A stretch of 64,000 nt of DNA from Polaribacter sp. WD7. GTDB taxonomy: Bacteria > Bacteroidota > Bacteroidia > Flavobacteriales > Flavobacteriaceae. The stretch's first letter is position 1. Every line of letters starts with the position of its first letter. The notes under the pieces are model-generated. The model saw only the letters and a program-made list of their open reading frames with translations. It was not told where the DNA came from and did no database searches. The stretch spans positions 310,001-374,000 of the forward strand of contig NZ_QPEJ01000016.1 of the NCBI RefSeq assembly GCF_003335085.1. The letters are read 5' to 3'. This document shows, in pieces, positions 25,670 through 34,454 of this stretch. Position numbers and translations under genes: made by a program.

Positions 25670-26506
25670 TTATTGTGCCGCTGTAATACCTCTATTTACT
25701 ACTGGCCAAACTCCAGGATTAGGTACACTTACCCCTTTATTATCTCCTCTTTCTGTGTCTTGTCCAAAATAATACAAAGGCCATCCTTTGTATGTCAATT
25801 GCGTTCTTCCAAACACATCAATTGTACCAAAATCTGATCTTTCTAAAGTACTTGGTATTTGATCTAAAGTAATTTCTACAATTGGCCATACTGCATTATT
25901 AGAAAAATCTGATCTTGTAAACGTGTTTGTATTTCTAGAATCTCTTGTAAACGTGTACATAGTTCTACCTGCAATACTTACAAAGTAATTTGTTATTGCT
26001 TCACCCTCTACATAATCTTGAGTGTAGTTTACACCATCATTACCTACCAATTGAGCTGCAGCATACATTATTGAATAATCTGGTTTTGCAATAAACCAAA
26101 CGCCACCTACTCCATCTCCATTAGTATCTCCTGCATTGGCATCATTTGCAAAATAATACAAAGGCCAATTTTTATAAGTAGTTTGTTTGCTACCATCTTC
26201 TCTAGTTATTGTACTAAAATCACTTGCATCTAAACCAGAACCAACAGCTATATTTTCTACATAAAAAACAGGCCAAGTATTTAAACAACCTCCTAAACAA
26301 TTAGAAGTATCTTTAGAATCTCTGGCAAAAAAATATAGAGACCTACCATCTTGGTCTACCAAAATACTTCCTAAACTAGAGTCTGTTGCTAAATTTACAC
26401 TTGTAGTTGCCTCTACAATACTTTCTTCGTTTTCTGTACAACTTGTCATTGTTAATGTAATTAGTGCTATACATGCAATTATTACCTTACTTTTTAGTGT
26501 TTTCAT
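25670..26506 (-). CDS. Lipoprotein with PF03640 secreted repeats
   Basis: A 278-residue predicted lipoprotein (C23 in T-S-C). It contains repeats of the COG4315/PF03640 secreted-repeat type, with the pattern G-R-x-L/M-Y-x-F-x-R-D-S-x-(D/N)-T near residues 53 and 180 and K-x-W-P-L-Y-Y-F near 111 and 243. It has two such pairs, indicating an internal duplication. The repeat has no assigned function, although relatives often occur in bacterial cell-envelope proteins. It diverges from the TonB receptor, with 261 bases between. Confidence 0.82.
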   Translation of the reverse strand: MKTLKSKVIIACIALITLTMTSCTENEESIVEATTSVNLATDSSLGSILVDQDGRSLYFFARDSKDTSNCLGGCLNTWPVFYVENIAVGSGLDASDFSTITREDGSKQTTYKNWPLYYFANDANAGDTNGDGVGGVWFIAKPDYSIMYAAAQLVGNDGVNYTQDYVEGEAITNYFVSIAGRTMYTFTRDSRNTNTFTRSDFSNNAVWPIVEITLDQIPSTLERSDFGTIDVFGRTQLTYKGWPLYYFGQDTERGDNKGVSVPNPGVWPVVNRGITAAQ

Positions 26507-26680
26507 TTTTATCTTCTTTTTAAAAATTATTTATACTGCAAAGAAACCATCAAAAAGCGCTTTCATTTTAAACAAGCTTAGTGAAACGGAAAAAACCCTT
26601 GTTAATCAAGAAATTTTAAGTATCAAAACTATAATAGAGAGCAAAAACATGCTGTAAAGCCGAAATTTTGGCTTTGAAAA

Positions 26681-26750
26681 CAACTCAGTTTACATTTTCT
26701 ACAACTCAGTATTTGTTTTTACTACAGAAAAGAACCTCTTTTCATCTTTG
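26681..26750 (+). promoter_or_regulatory. 21-bp-phased direct repeat plus -7-like element upstream of the TonB receptor
   Basis: CAACTCAGTT at 26681-26690 and CAACTCAGTA at 26702-26711 start exactly 21 bases apart. A -7-like element CATCTTTG at 26743-26750 begins 31 bases after the second repeat. The same repeat, phase and spacing occur ahead of the DUF2141 gene (29109-29178). Two turns of the helix between copies is the geometry used by LytTR-domain regulators. The identity of the regulator is inferred. Confidence 0.6.
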
Positions 26751-26767
26751 TACTATCAAAAACCAAT

Positions 26768-28927
26768 ATGATGAAACGTATTTTACTTTTACTTTTTACA
26801 ATAAGCCAGTTTTCTAATGTTGCACAAACTACTATCTCTGGAAAAGTTATAGACTCTAAAAATCGTCCAGTTGCTGGCGCAAGTATATATTTAGATGGTA
26901 CCTATGATGGAAGTTCTTCTAATGATAACGGAGAATATGAATTTACAACGGAAGAAGAAGGCTTACAAACTCTTGTCATCTCATTTATTTCTTATGAAAC
27001 TTTTATCAAAACTGCCAACGTTGCATCCTTTAAAAATTCAACCATAAAATTAAGAGACGATGTAAACACCTTAGATGCGGTAGTTATTAACGCAGGTACA
27101 TTTGAAGCTGGTGATAATGCCAAAGTTACCGCCCTAAAACCTTTAGATGTGGTTACCACAGCTAGTGCCATGGGAGATTTTGTTGGTGCGTTACAAACAT
27201 TACCAGGCACATCTACTGTTGCTGAAGATGGCCGTTTATTTGTTCGGGGAGGAGAAGCAGATGAAACGCAAATTTTTGTTGACGGAATTCGAGTTTTTAC
27301 TCCTTTTACCCCCACACCTAATAACGTGCCTACTCGTGGTAGATACTCTCCTTTTTTATTTAAAGGAATTACATTTTCTACCGGAGGTTATTCTGCAGAG
27401 TACGGACAAGCACTATCTAGCATTTTACTCTTAAACACTATAGATGAACCAGACCAAGAAAAAACAGAATTATCATTTTTAACCGTAGGTTTAGGTGTTG
27501 GTAATACCCAAAAATGGGGCAGAAACTCACTAAGCATTAATACATCATACATAAACTTAGCACCTTATTTAGAAATTACTCCTAGTAGAAATGAATGGAT
27601 TAAACCGTACCAATCTATGAGCGGAGAAACAGTATACAGACATCAATTTAAAGACGACTCCTTTTTAAAATTATATGGGGCATATAGTTATACCGAATTA
27701 GATGTAGTGCAGGAAGACATTAATTTTGACGATGGTGTTCTTTTTGGGCTACAAAATAGAAATCTATACTTTAATACTTCTTACAAAACTAAATTTGGTA
27801 ACCGTTGGAAAATAGCAACAGGGGCAAGTTTTACAAACGACAACACTAACATAAAACTTGCAAACAATAAAATTGACAGCAATGATAATTCCGCTCATTT
27901 TAAAGTAAAACTGCACAAGCGTTTTTCAAGTAGATTTAGACTTTCTATGGGATCAGAATATTTTGTTACCCATTTTAAAGAACGCTTTTCTCCTATAAAC
28001 AATACTAAATTCAACTATGGTTTTAACAACAACATTTTTGCTTCTTTTGTAGAAACAGACTTGTTTTTTTCTAAAAATTTAGCAACCAAAATAGGAATTA
28101 GAGCAGAAAAAACAGGTTTATTGAACGAATTTACACTATCTCCAAGAGCAGCTATATCTTATAAATCAGGAAAAAACGCTCAATTCTCTTTTGCTTATGG
28201 CAAATTTTTTCAAAACCCAAGAGCAGAATATTTAAAGTTTCATGAAGACTTTTCTTCAGAAAACACCTCTCATTTTATTGCAAATTATCAATCCGTAAAA
28301 CAAAATCAAATTTTTAGAATAGAAGGTTATTACAAAGCATACAATAATTTAGTAAAATTTGACACACAAGTACCTAACTTTACTAGTAATTTTAACAACA
28401 ACGGTAGCGGTTTTGCAAAAGGAATAGATATTTTTTGGAGGCAAAATCAAAAAATTAAAAATACAGATTACTGGGTTTCATATTCTTATTTAGAAACAGA
28501 AAGAGATTACAGAAATTTTCCTGTAGCAGCCACCCCTAATTTTGCTCCAAGACACAATTTTTCTTTTGTTGCCAAACATTGGGTGGCAAGTTGGAAAAGT
28601 CAACTCGGTTTAAGTTATGCTTTTGCTTCTGGCAGAAATTTTAAAAACCCAAATAAACCTGGTTTTTTAAATGATAAAACCAAAACATTTAATAGTTTAA
28701 GTCTCAATTGTGCTTATTTAATAGACCAACAAAAGATTTTATTTTTTGCCGTAAACAATGTTTTAGGCACTAAAAATATATTTGGCTACAACTACAGAAA
28801 CACACCAAATGGTAATGGTTTTTTTGATAGACAAGCGAGAACACCAGATGCAGATCGTTTTTTTGTAATAGGTTTTTTCTGGACAATCAGTAGTGATAAA
28901 AAATCGAATCAATTAAACAATTTATAG
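26768..28927 (+). CDS. TonB-dependent outer-membrane receptor with carboxypeptidase-regulatory-like domain
   Basis: A 719-residue outer-membrane protein. A signal peptide ends near residue 19 (SNVAQ), a CarboxypepD_reg-like domain follows (about 21-100; ISGKVIDSKNRPVAGASIYL), then a plug domain with LPGTSTVAEDGRLFVRGGEADETQIFVDGI around residues 150-180, and a barrel to the C-terminus ending FFWTISSDKKSNQL. It is short for a TonB receptor. No SusD partner or polysaccharide-degradation genes are near, so it is not a SusC-type PUL gene. Its ligand is unknown. The upstream repeats suggest co-regulation with the DUF2141 operon. Confidence 0.9.
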   Translation: MMKRILLLLFTISQFSNVAQTTISGKVIDSKNRPVAGASIYLDGTYDGSSSNDNGEYEFTTEEEGLQTLVISFISYETFIKTANVASFKNSTIKLRDDVNTLDAVVINAGTFEAGDNAKVTALKPLDVVTTASAMGDFVGALQTLPGTSTVAEDGRLFVRGGEADETQIFVDGIRVFTPFTPTPNNVPTRGRYSPFLFKGITFSTGGYSAEYGQALSSILLLNTIDEPDQEKTELSFLTVGLGVGNTQKWGRNSLSINTSYINLAPYLEITPSRNEWIKPYQSMSGETVYRHQFKDDSFLKLYGAYSYTELDVVQEDINFDDGVLFGLQNRNLYFNTSYKTKFGNRWKIATGASFTNDNTNIKLANNKIDSNDNSAHFKVKLHKRFSSRFRLSMGSEYFVTHFKERFSPINNTKFNYGFNNNIFASFVETDLFFSKNLATKIGIRAEKTGLLNEFTLSPRAAISYKSGKNAQFSFAYGKFFQNPRAEYLKFHEDFSSENTSHFIANYQSVKQNQIFRIEGYYKAYNNLVKFDTQVPNFTSNFNNNGSGFAKGIDIFWRQNQKIKNTDYWVSYSYLETERDYRNFPVAATPNFAPRHNFSFVAKHWVASWKSQLGLSYAFASGRNFKNPNKPGFLNDKTKTFNSLSLNCAYLIDQQKILFFAVNNVLGTKNIFGYNYRNTPNGNGFFDRQARTPDADRFFVIGFFWTISSDKKSNQLNNL

Positions 28928-28936
28928 TTTTTTACA

Positions 28937-29013
28937 GAAGCTATTTCCTGCTTTCGTTACTCGCTGTTTCGTTCCTCAACGAGCTCAAACACACCACTCA
29001 ATCAGGGCTAAAC
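28937..29013 (+). repeat. Interspersed repeat family A, copy 1
   Basis: A 77-base intergenic element that begins GAAGCTATTTCC-T-GCTTTC and ends CAATC-A-GGGCTAAAC. The same ends occur in copy 2 (38257-38374, opposite strand) with a different middle. A small hairpin TCGTT-cctc-AACGA lies at 28969-28982. It carries no open reading frame. The element is recognised from its ends; its role and mobility are unknown. Confidence 0.55.
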
Positions 29014-29108
29014 ATATTTGCAAACGTATTACATTAAAAAAATATATTAATTATATCTAAACACAACAATCATTAAACTAAAACATTTTATTAAAAAGAC
29101 TAATTTCG

Positions 29109-29178
29109 CAATTCAGTAATAAAAAATAACAATTCGGTATTGTTCTTGTGTAAAGCTCATAAAAACATCAGATATTTG
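29109..29178 (+). promoter_or_regulatory. 21-bp-phased direct repeat plus -7-like element upstream of the DUF2141 operon
   Basis: CAATTCAGTA at 29109-29118 and CAATTCGGTA at 29130-29139 start exactly 21 bases apart; the -7-like element GATATTTG begins at 29171, again 31 bases after the second repeat. This duplicates the arrangement at 26681-26750, and the repeat-to-ATG distances are nearly equal (59 and 56 bases). It looks like a shared regulator site. Confidence 0.6.
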
Positions 29179-29198
29179 AATCATCAAAAAACAACCAA

Positions 29199-29630
29199 AT
29201 GAAAAAATTATTATTCATAGCAGCTTTTATTTTTGGCGGATTTTTATTTACCAATGCACAAGACAAAGAAACTTTTAATCTAACTATTGAAATTTCAGGA
29301 ATGAGATCAGACATAGGTAAAGTATATATTGCATTATACAACAGCGAACAAAATTTTTTAAAATCTTCTAAAGATACTAAAGGAACCAGTGCAATTATTT
29401 CTAACAAAAAAGCAGTAGCACATTTTAAAGAATTACCAAAAGGAGAATATGCTATTTCTTTATTTCATGATGAAAATGACAACAAAAAAATGGATACCAA
29501 AATTTTTGGCATCCCAAAAGAACCTTATGGATTCTCTAATGATGCATCTGGTTTCATGGGACCTCCAAAATATAAAGATGCTAAATTTATTGTAGATACC
29601 AACAAAACAATTTCAATCTCTGTAGACTAA
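29199..29630 (+). CDS. DUF2141 domain secreted protein
   Basis: A 143-residue exported protein with a signal peptide (residues 1-20, ending TNAQ). The remainder fits DUF2141: L-T-I-E-I-S-G-M, an I-G-K-V-Y-I-A-L-Y strand, a K-G-x-Y-A-I-S-L-F-H-D-E-N-D-N segment with a K-M-D motif, and F-G-I-P-K-E-P-Y-G-F-S-N-D-A near residue 105. Function unknown; the domain is a small beta-sandwich-like extracellular module. Its stop codon overlaps the start of the DUF2306 gene by one base (TAATG). Confidence 0.88.
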   Translation: MKKLLFIAAFIFGGFLFTNAQDKETFNLTIEISGMRSDIGKVYIALYNSEQNFLKSSKDTKGTSAIISNKKAVAHFKELPKGEYAISLFHDENDNKKMDTKIFGIPKEPYGFSNDASGFMGPPKYKDAKFIVDTNKTISISVD

Positions 29631-30247
29631 TGTTAACTCGAAAAATTTCATATTACATTCTAGCTATTTGTTGTATTTCAGTAGGGCTATATCCTGCTAT
29701 CTATTTTGTAATTGATAGAAAATTTGGATTATTAAGAAGTAAATCTGTTTCACTTTTAGCAGACACTTTATGGAATACAATGTTTTACACACACATTATT
29801 CTTGGAGGAATTGCATTGTTAATTGGCTGGTTACAATTTAATAAAAAACTAAGGTTAAAAAACTTAAAACTACATAGAAAAATAGGTAAAGTATATGTAA
29901 TTTCTGTTTTGTTAAGTGCAATTTCTGGATTTTACATTGGCTTACACGCAACAGGAGGTTTGAGTTCAAAATTAGGATTTACAGCTATGGCAGTATTTTG
30001 GTTTTTCTCTACACTCTTTGGATTTACAGTCATCAAAAATGGTAATGTTATTAAACATCAAAAATTAATGATTTATAGTTATGCTGCTTGTTTTTCTGCA
30101 GTAACACTAAGAATTTGGTTACCAATATTATCCAATATTTTAGGAGGATTCTTACCAGCTTACAGAATCGTAGCTTGGTTATCTTGGGTACCTAATATTA
30201 TAGTCGCTTACTTTATTATTCAATATCAATTTAAGAACACAAATTAA
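29630..30247 (+). CDS. DUF2306 membrane protein
   Basis: A 205-residue inner-membrane protein with about six hydrophobic helices (starting near residues 8, 53, 86, 112, 146 and 180). DUF2306 features are the H-I-I-L-G-G-I-A-L-L-I-G helix, the conserved histidine in L-H-R-K-I-G-K-V-Y, and H-Q-K-L-M-I-Y-S-Y. Conserved histidines suggest cofactor or metal binding, but the function is not known. It is translationally coupled to the DUF2141 gene. Confidence 0.85.
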   Translation: MLTRKISYYILAICCISVGLYPAIYFVIDRKFGLLRSKSVSLLADTLWNTMFYTHIILGGIALLIGWLQFNKKLRLKNLKLHRKIGKVYVISVLLSAISGFYIGLHATGGLSSKLGFTAMAVFWFFSTLFGFTVIKNGNVIKHQKLMIYSYAACFSAVTLRIWLPILSNILGGFLPAYRIVAWLSWVPNIIVAYFIIQYQFKNTN

Positions 30248-30258
30248 ACTCTAACATT

Positions 30259-30882
30259 ATGAAAAAAGTATTTTTTATCATCGCAATTTTTGTTGCGACA
30301 GGGCTTTCTGCGCAAACAAAGTATCAAAAAGGAATGCAAAAAGCATTTGGATTATGGAAAAAAGGACAACTTACTGAGGCTTCTCAATTATTTGAAAGAA
30401 TTTCTAAAGCTGAACCAGAAAACTGGTTGCCAGCATATTATACAGCACAAGTAGAAATTTTAAGTGGATTTGGCATAAAGGACGAAAGCAAACTAAACGC
30501 TAAACTTCAAAAAGCACAAGAGTTTTTAGATATTGCAACATCTAACTCAGAAAACAATCCTGAAATCATTATTACACAAGCATTATTAAATTTAGTTTAC
30601 ATTGCTTTTGATGGTCAAAAATATGGAATGACCTTATCTGGTAAAAACAATCAACTGTATGCCAAAGCAATCGCTTTAGCACCTAACAACCCTAGAGTTA
30701 TTTTAGGAAAAGCCGAATGGGAAATGGGGTTTGCTCAATTTTTTGGAAAATCTACAAAACCATATTGCAGTCAAATAAAAAAAGCTATTGAGTTGGGTAA
30801 AAAAGAAAAAATTGAACAAGAGTTCTACCCAAAATTTCAAGTAAAAAGAGCAGAAGAAGTTTTACAAAAATGCCAAGGATAG
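30259..30882 (+). CDS. Secreted TPR-like protein
   Basis: A 207-residue exported helical protein, signal peptide residues 1-18 (GLSAQ). It has tetratricopeptide-like helical pairs: K-A-F-G-L-W-K-K-G-Q-L-T-E-A-S-Q-L-F-E-R near residue 29 and a further helical stretch ending in L-L-N-L-V-Y-I-A-F near 115. It is the third gene of the DUF2141 unit, 11 bases after DUF2306. TPR proteins usually serve as scaffolds; the partner is unknown. It converges with the acmsd gene, with 21 bases between. Confidence 0.75.
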   Translation: MKKVFFIIAIFVATGLSAQTKYQKGMQKAFGLWKKGQLTEASQLFERISKAEPENWLPAYYTAQVEILSGFGIKDESKLNAKLQKAQEFLDIATSNSENNPEIIITQALLNLVYIAFDGQKYGMTLSGKNNQLYAKAIALAPNNPRVILGKAEWEMGFAQFFGKSTKPYCSQIKKAIELGKKEKIEQEFYPKFQVKRAEEVLQKCQG

Positions 30883-30903
30883 TATTGGGTTTGTAGTAAC
30901 AAT

Positions 30904-31989
30904 TTAAGCTTTTAAAATCTTATTTACCAATTGTTGTTTTGCAACTTTATCATTACCAAACAACCATTGCAAGACGTTATCTTCCCAGATCTCGTCTTTT
31001 TCTTCTTGAGAAATAATCTCTTTTTCTATAGCTAAATCTAGTATTTTTCCAGGGTAAGAAGATTGTTTATCACTTTCCATTTCCCCTAAAGGATATGGGT
31101 CATCTAACCCCATCAAAACCTGTTTAGTTCCTTGTCTTTTAAACATTAAATGTAATGAATCTGTATCATGAACCAAGGTGTCAAAAAAGATATTTTTATG
31201 CCCAACGGCTTTTCTAGGGTGTATTTTGCCTTCAAATAAATCTGGCCTACCATCAAAACCCTGTATGCGTCTTCCTAGATTCATTTGTGCCAATTGTCCT
31301 CCATGTGCAAAACAAGTTCTAATATTAGGAAAACGCTCTTGCATGCCGTTTAGAGTGTAAAAATGATAGGCATCTCCGCATTGTGCTAACATCCAAATTA
31401 AATGAAAACGCCAATTGGTGTTTTCTAATTTTATCATTTTATCTCCATCATAAGGATGAATTTCTATGGCCAATTCGTATTGATCTGCTAGTTCAAAAAT
31501 TCTGTGATTTTCTTCATCAAAAACACTACGCCATTGTCCTATAGAATCCATAAAATGAGTTGGCAAACACAATACTTTTAAACCCAACTCATTTATACAA
31601 CGCTCCATCTCATCTAAAGCACCATAAATAAATCCTGGATGCACTACAAAGCCACATGTAAATTTATCTGGATGACTGTGTTGCACCTTTGCATTAAAAT
31701 CATTTTGAAAACGAAGCGCTTTTTTCATTTCTTCTAAGCGTAAACCGTTACCATATAATTGTGATAAATTTAAAACTACGGCATGGTCTATTTTGTTGCG
31801 CTCCATCCATTTTAGCTTTTCATCTAAGAAAAAACTAGAATGGGTAACGGGTCGTTTCCATCCTTTTTGCAACATGTGTTTCCGCTCATCATCTACCCAA
31901 AAGATTTCTTTATCTTTCATAAATTTTGGAATTTCCTCTGGATAAGGCAATAAGTGAGAATGACCGTTAATGCGTAGTTTGCGTTTCAT
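30904..31989 (-). CDS. 2-amino-3-carboxymuconate-6-semialdehyde decarboxylase (amidohydrolase family)
   Basis: A 361-residue zinc decarboxylase (ACMSD) acting after HAAO in the kynurenine route. Metal ligand candidates are H10-x-H12, the histidine of E-I-H-P-Y-D-G (about residue 178), the histidine of C-F-A-H-G-G-Q (about residue 229) and the aspartate of G-L-D-D-P-Y (about 295). It is the last gene of the operon and starts one base after the haaO stop. The role is inferred from sequence plus context; a general amidohydrolase is possible. Confidence 0.85.
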   Translation of the reverse strand: MKRKLRINGHSHLLPYPEEIPKFMKDKEIFWVDDERKHMLQKGWKRPVTHSSFFLDEKLKWMERNKIDHAVVLNLSQLYGNGLRLEEMKKALRFQNDFNAKVQHSHPDKFTCGFVVHPGFIYGALDEMERCINELGLKVLCLPTHFMDSIGQWRSVFDEENHRIFELADQYELAIEIHPYDGDKMIKLENTNWRFHLIWMLAQCGDAYHFYTLNGMQERFPNIRTCFAHGGQLAQMNLGRRIQGFDGRPDLFEGKIHPRKAVGHKNIFFDTLVHDTDSLHLMFKRQGTKQVLMGLDDPYPLGEMESDKQSSYPGKILDLAIEKEIISQEEKDEIWEDNVLQWLFGNDKVAKQQLVNKILKA

Positions 31990-32517
31990 TTATTTTATTT
32001 TCTTTGGCGCCTGCATTACTGTACCACAAGTATTGCAAGTTCGCTTTTTTTTATCTGAATAAAATTTATCAAAAATTACAGGCATATCTTTTTCTATGTT
32101 ATCTAGCTTAAATTCTTCTCTATACAATTGGTTGCCACAATTATCGCAATACCATTCTAATGCATCTAGCATTTCTTTAGAACGCGGATATTCTATGACC
32201 AAACCAACCGTATTTGCTTTTCGCTGTGGTGAGTGTGGAACTTTACTGGGTAGTAAATAAATATCTCCTTCTTGTATTGCTACATCTCTTTGCATGCCTT
32301 TGTCATCTATGATTTTTAAAATCATATCTCCTTCTACTTGATAAAAAAACTCTGGAGTTTCATTGTAATGATAGTCTTTTCTGTTGTTGGGCCCTCCAAC
32401 AACCATTACAATATATTCTCCATTATCCCATACTTGTTTGTTGCCTACAGGTGGTTTTAATAGATGACGATGCTCATCAATCCATTTTTTAAAATTTAAA
32501 GGTTGTACTAAATTCAT
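31990..32517 (-). CDS. 3-hydroxyanthranilate 3,4-dioxygenase
   Basis: A 175-residue cupin-fold ring-cleavage enzyme (HAAO/NbaC) that opens 3-hydroxyanthranilate to 2-amino-3-carboxymuconate semialdehyde. Iron ligands are H50, E56 and H95 (D-Y-H-Y-N-E-T-P-E and K-V-P-H-S). A second, rubredoxin-like metal site is complete: C124-x-x-C127 and C161-x-x-C164, as in bacterial HAAO. Its start codon overlaps the stop codon of the DUF1697 gene by four bases. Confidence 0.95.
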   Translation of the reverse strand: MNLVQPLNFKKWIDEHRHLLKPPVGNKQVWDNGEYIVMVVGGPNNRKDYHYNETPEFFYQVEGDMILKIIDDKGMQRDVAIQEGDIYLLPSKVPHSPQRKANTVGLVIEYPRSKEMLDALEWYCDNCGNQLYREEFKLDNIEKDMPVIFDKFYSDKKKRTCNTCGTVMQAPKKIK

Positions 32518-33041
32518 TGGTATTGTTTTGCTAATTCTATCAATTTTACTGTTGTTTTTAAATTTCGTGTTGTTGCGTTTACTTTTAACTTTTTTTCAAA
32601 TAAATTGTTTGTCATTTTAGATTTTCCAAATCCGTTTACACAATAAAGATATACAACATCTTTGTCAATTTTAAATACTTCTTGCTCAAGGTTGTTAATT
32701 TTTAGTTCTAATATTTCAGGTTTCTTTTCTAAAAACACAAAACCTACTATCTTTTCATTTTCTGTAGAAAACGGATAATTGTTAACAGCTTGCTCCAACT
32801 CTAAAACTGTTCTAGATATTACAGAAACATCATAACCAAACGTATTTAAAATACCCTTTTTAATTATAGTATTAGTAATCGTTTTTGATTTTTTAGTTTG
32901 TAAAATAAGGTTTCCACTTTGTATGTATGTTATTACATTCATAAAACCCAAATTGCATACTAATTCACGCAAATCTACCATAGAAAGTTTACGCTTTCCG
33001 GCAACATTTATTCCGCGTAATAAAACAATATATGTATGCAT
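32514..33041 (-). CDS. DUF1697 domain protein
   Basis: A 175-residue soluble protein with the DUF1697 start YIVLLRGINVAGKRKLSM and the G-N-L-I-L-Q strand. No enzyme activity is known for this family. It lies exactly between kmo (no gap) and haaO (4-base overlap) and so must be made from the kynurenine transcript. A link with kynurenine metabolism is not established; it could be a passenger gene. Confidence 0.88.
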   Translation of the reverse strand: MHTYIVLLRGINVAGKRKLSMVDLRELVCNLGFMNVITYIQSGNLILQTKKSKTITNTIIKKGILNTFGYDVSVISRTVLELEQAVNNYPFSTENEKIVGFVFLEKKPEILELKINNLEQEVFKIDKDVVYLYCVNGFGKSKMTNNLFEKKLKVNATTRNLKTTVKLIELAKQYQ

Positions 33042-34454
33042 TTACAAACCTGCTATATTATCTTCTTTTAAAATAGTTTTCGTTTTTTCTTTCACTTTTT
33101 CAAAGAGATTTTCTAACTCTTTTTCTGTCATATCATCTAGTGATGTGGCTATTTTTTTATCAGCAATTAAGTTTAACAATGCTTTGTCTTGTGCTCTTCC
33201 TTTTTTCATTGCTGTATTATACCCTATATTTTCATTAAAGGTAACTAAAGAATATTTAGATGAATATTGATTGGGAAACGCCTTTTCAAAAGCCATTTCT
33301 ATCTTTCGTTTTTCTTTAAATAAAGGGTTAGCAACATGGTCTCTCATCTCATAAAAATTATCAATCGCTAAGTCTGCAATTGCATCTGTATCTTTTTTGC
33401 GTTCTTTTTGGTAGGCTTTAAAAACAGCTTTCCAAGATTCTAAATTTTTATTTAAAATCGTATCAAAAACTAGAACATCTTCAAAAGAAGCATTCATTCC
33501 TTGTCCGTAAAAAGGAACTATAGCGTGTGCTGCATCTCCTATTAAAAGCGTTTTATTTCTATATGACCAAGGTGTGCATTTTATGGTACCTAAAACTCCT
33601 GTTGGATTGTTTACAAACTCCTCTTTTATATTAGGAATTAATGCCAAAGCATCTGGAAATTCTTTTTCAAAAAAAGCTGTAATTTGACTTTCTGATTGCA
33701 AATTATTAAAATTATATTCACCTTCATCATAACTTAAAAATAGTGTTACCGTAAAACTACCATCTAAATTTGGTAGTGCAATAAGCATAAAATCTCCACG
33801 AGGCCAAATATGCAAATGATGTTTACTTATTTGATGTTTTTTATTATTGTCCGCAGGAATTTCTAACTCTTTATAACCATGGTTTAGATAGTTTTGAGCA
33901 TAACTAAACAAAAATTTTCGTTCGGTTATATAACTTTTTCTTAGTGATGATCCTGCGCCATCAGCTCCAAAAATAACAGTAGCATCTACTGTAAATTCTT
34001 CTTTGGTTTTGTAATCTTTAAAATGAGCAACGGTATTGTCAATATCTACTTTTTTACATTTTTTATTAAAATGAATAGTAACATTTTGATGTTTTTCTGC
34101 TTCATCTAATAAAATAGTATTTAAATCTCCTCTTGAAATTGAGTTAATATATTCTCCTTCTCTACCAGAGTAATTAGAAGAAAAAGTGTTTCCTTTCTTA
34201 TCATGTATTAATCTTCCGTACATGGGTATACAGATTTTTTTGGCTTTTTCTTCCATGCCGCATAATCGCAAAGCTTTTAAACCTCTGTCTGAGAGTGCCA
34301 AATTAATAGACCTTCCTGCAGAAACGTCTACTTTTCGTAAATCTGGTCTACTTTCGTACACTTCTACTTTATAGCCTCTTTGTGCTAAACGAAGTGCTAA
34401 TAAACTACCACATAAACCTGCACCTATTATTAATATGTTATCTTCTTTGCTCAT
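33042..34454 (-). CDS. kmo: Kynurenine 3-monooxygenase
   Basis: A 470-residue FAD-dependent aromatic hydroxylase that turns L-kynurenine into 3-hydroxykynurenine. The FAD motif IIGAGLCGSLLALRLA is at about 9-24, with S-A-G-R-S-I-N-L-A-L-S-D-R-G near residue 46 and the second FAD motif L-I-G-D-A-A-H-A-I-V-P-F-Y-G-Q-G-M-N near 311. These match both bacterial and eukaryotic KMO. It overlaps the end of the S41 peptidase gene by 17 bases. Confidence 0.95.
   Translation of the reverse strand: MSKEDNILIIGAGLCGSLLALRLAQRGYKVEVYESRPDLRKVDVSAGRSINLALSDRGLKALRLCGMEEKAKKICIPMYGRLIHDKKGNTFSSNYSGREGEYINSISRGDLNTILLDEAEKHQNVTIHFNKKCKKVDIDNTVAHFKDYKTKEEFTVDATVIFGADGAGSSLRKSYITERKFLFSYAQNYLNHGYKELEIPADNNKKHQISKHHLHIWPRGDFMLIALPNLDGSFTVTLFLSYDEGEYNFNNLQSESQITAFFEKEFPDALALIPNIKEEFVNNPTGVLGTIKCTPWSYRNKTLLIGDAAHAIVPFYGQGMNASFEDVLVFDTILNKNLESWKAVFKAYQKERKKDTDAIADLAIDNFYEMRDHVANPLFKEKRKIEMAFEKAFPNQYSSKYSLVTFNENIGYNTAMKKGRAQDKALLNLIADKKIATSLDDMTEKELENLFEKVKEKTKTILKEDNIAGL

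Noticed and set aside
26768..28927. SusC/SusD-type polysaccharide utilisation locus
   Set aside because: The receptor is short, has no SusD gene next to it and no glycoside hydrolases are nearby. The adjacent genes are of unknown function.
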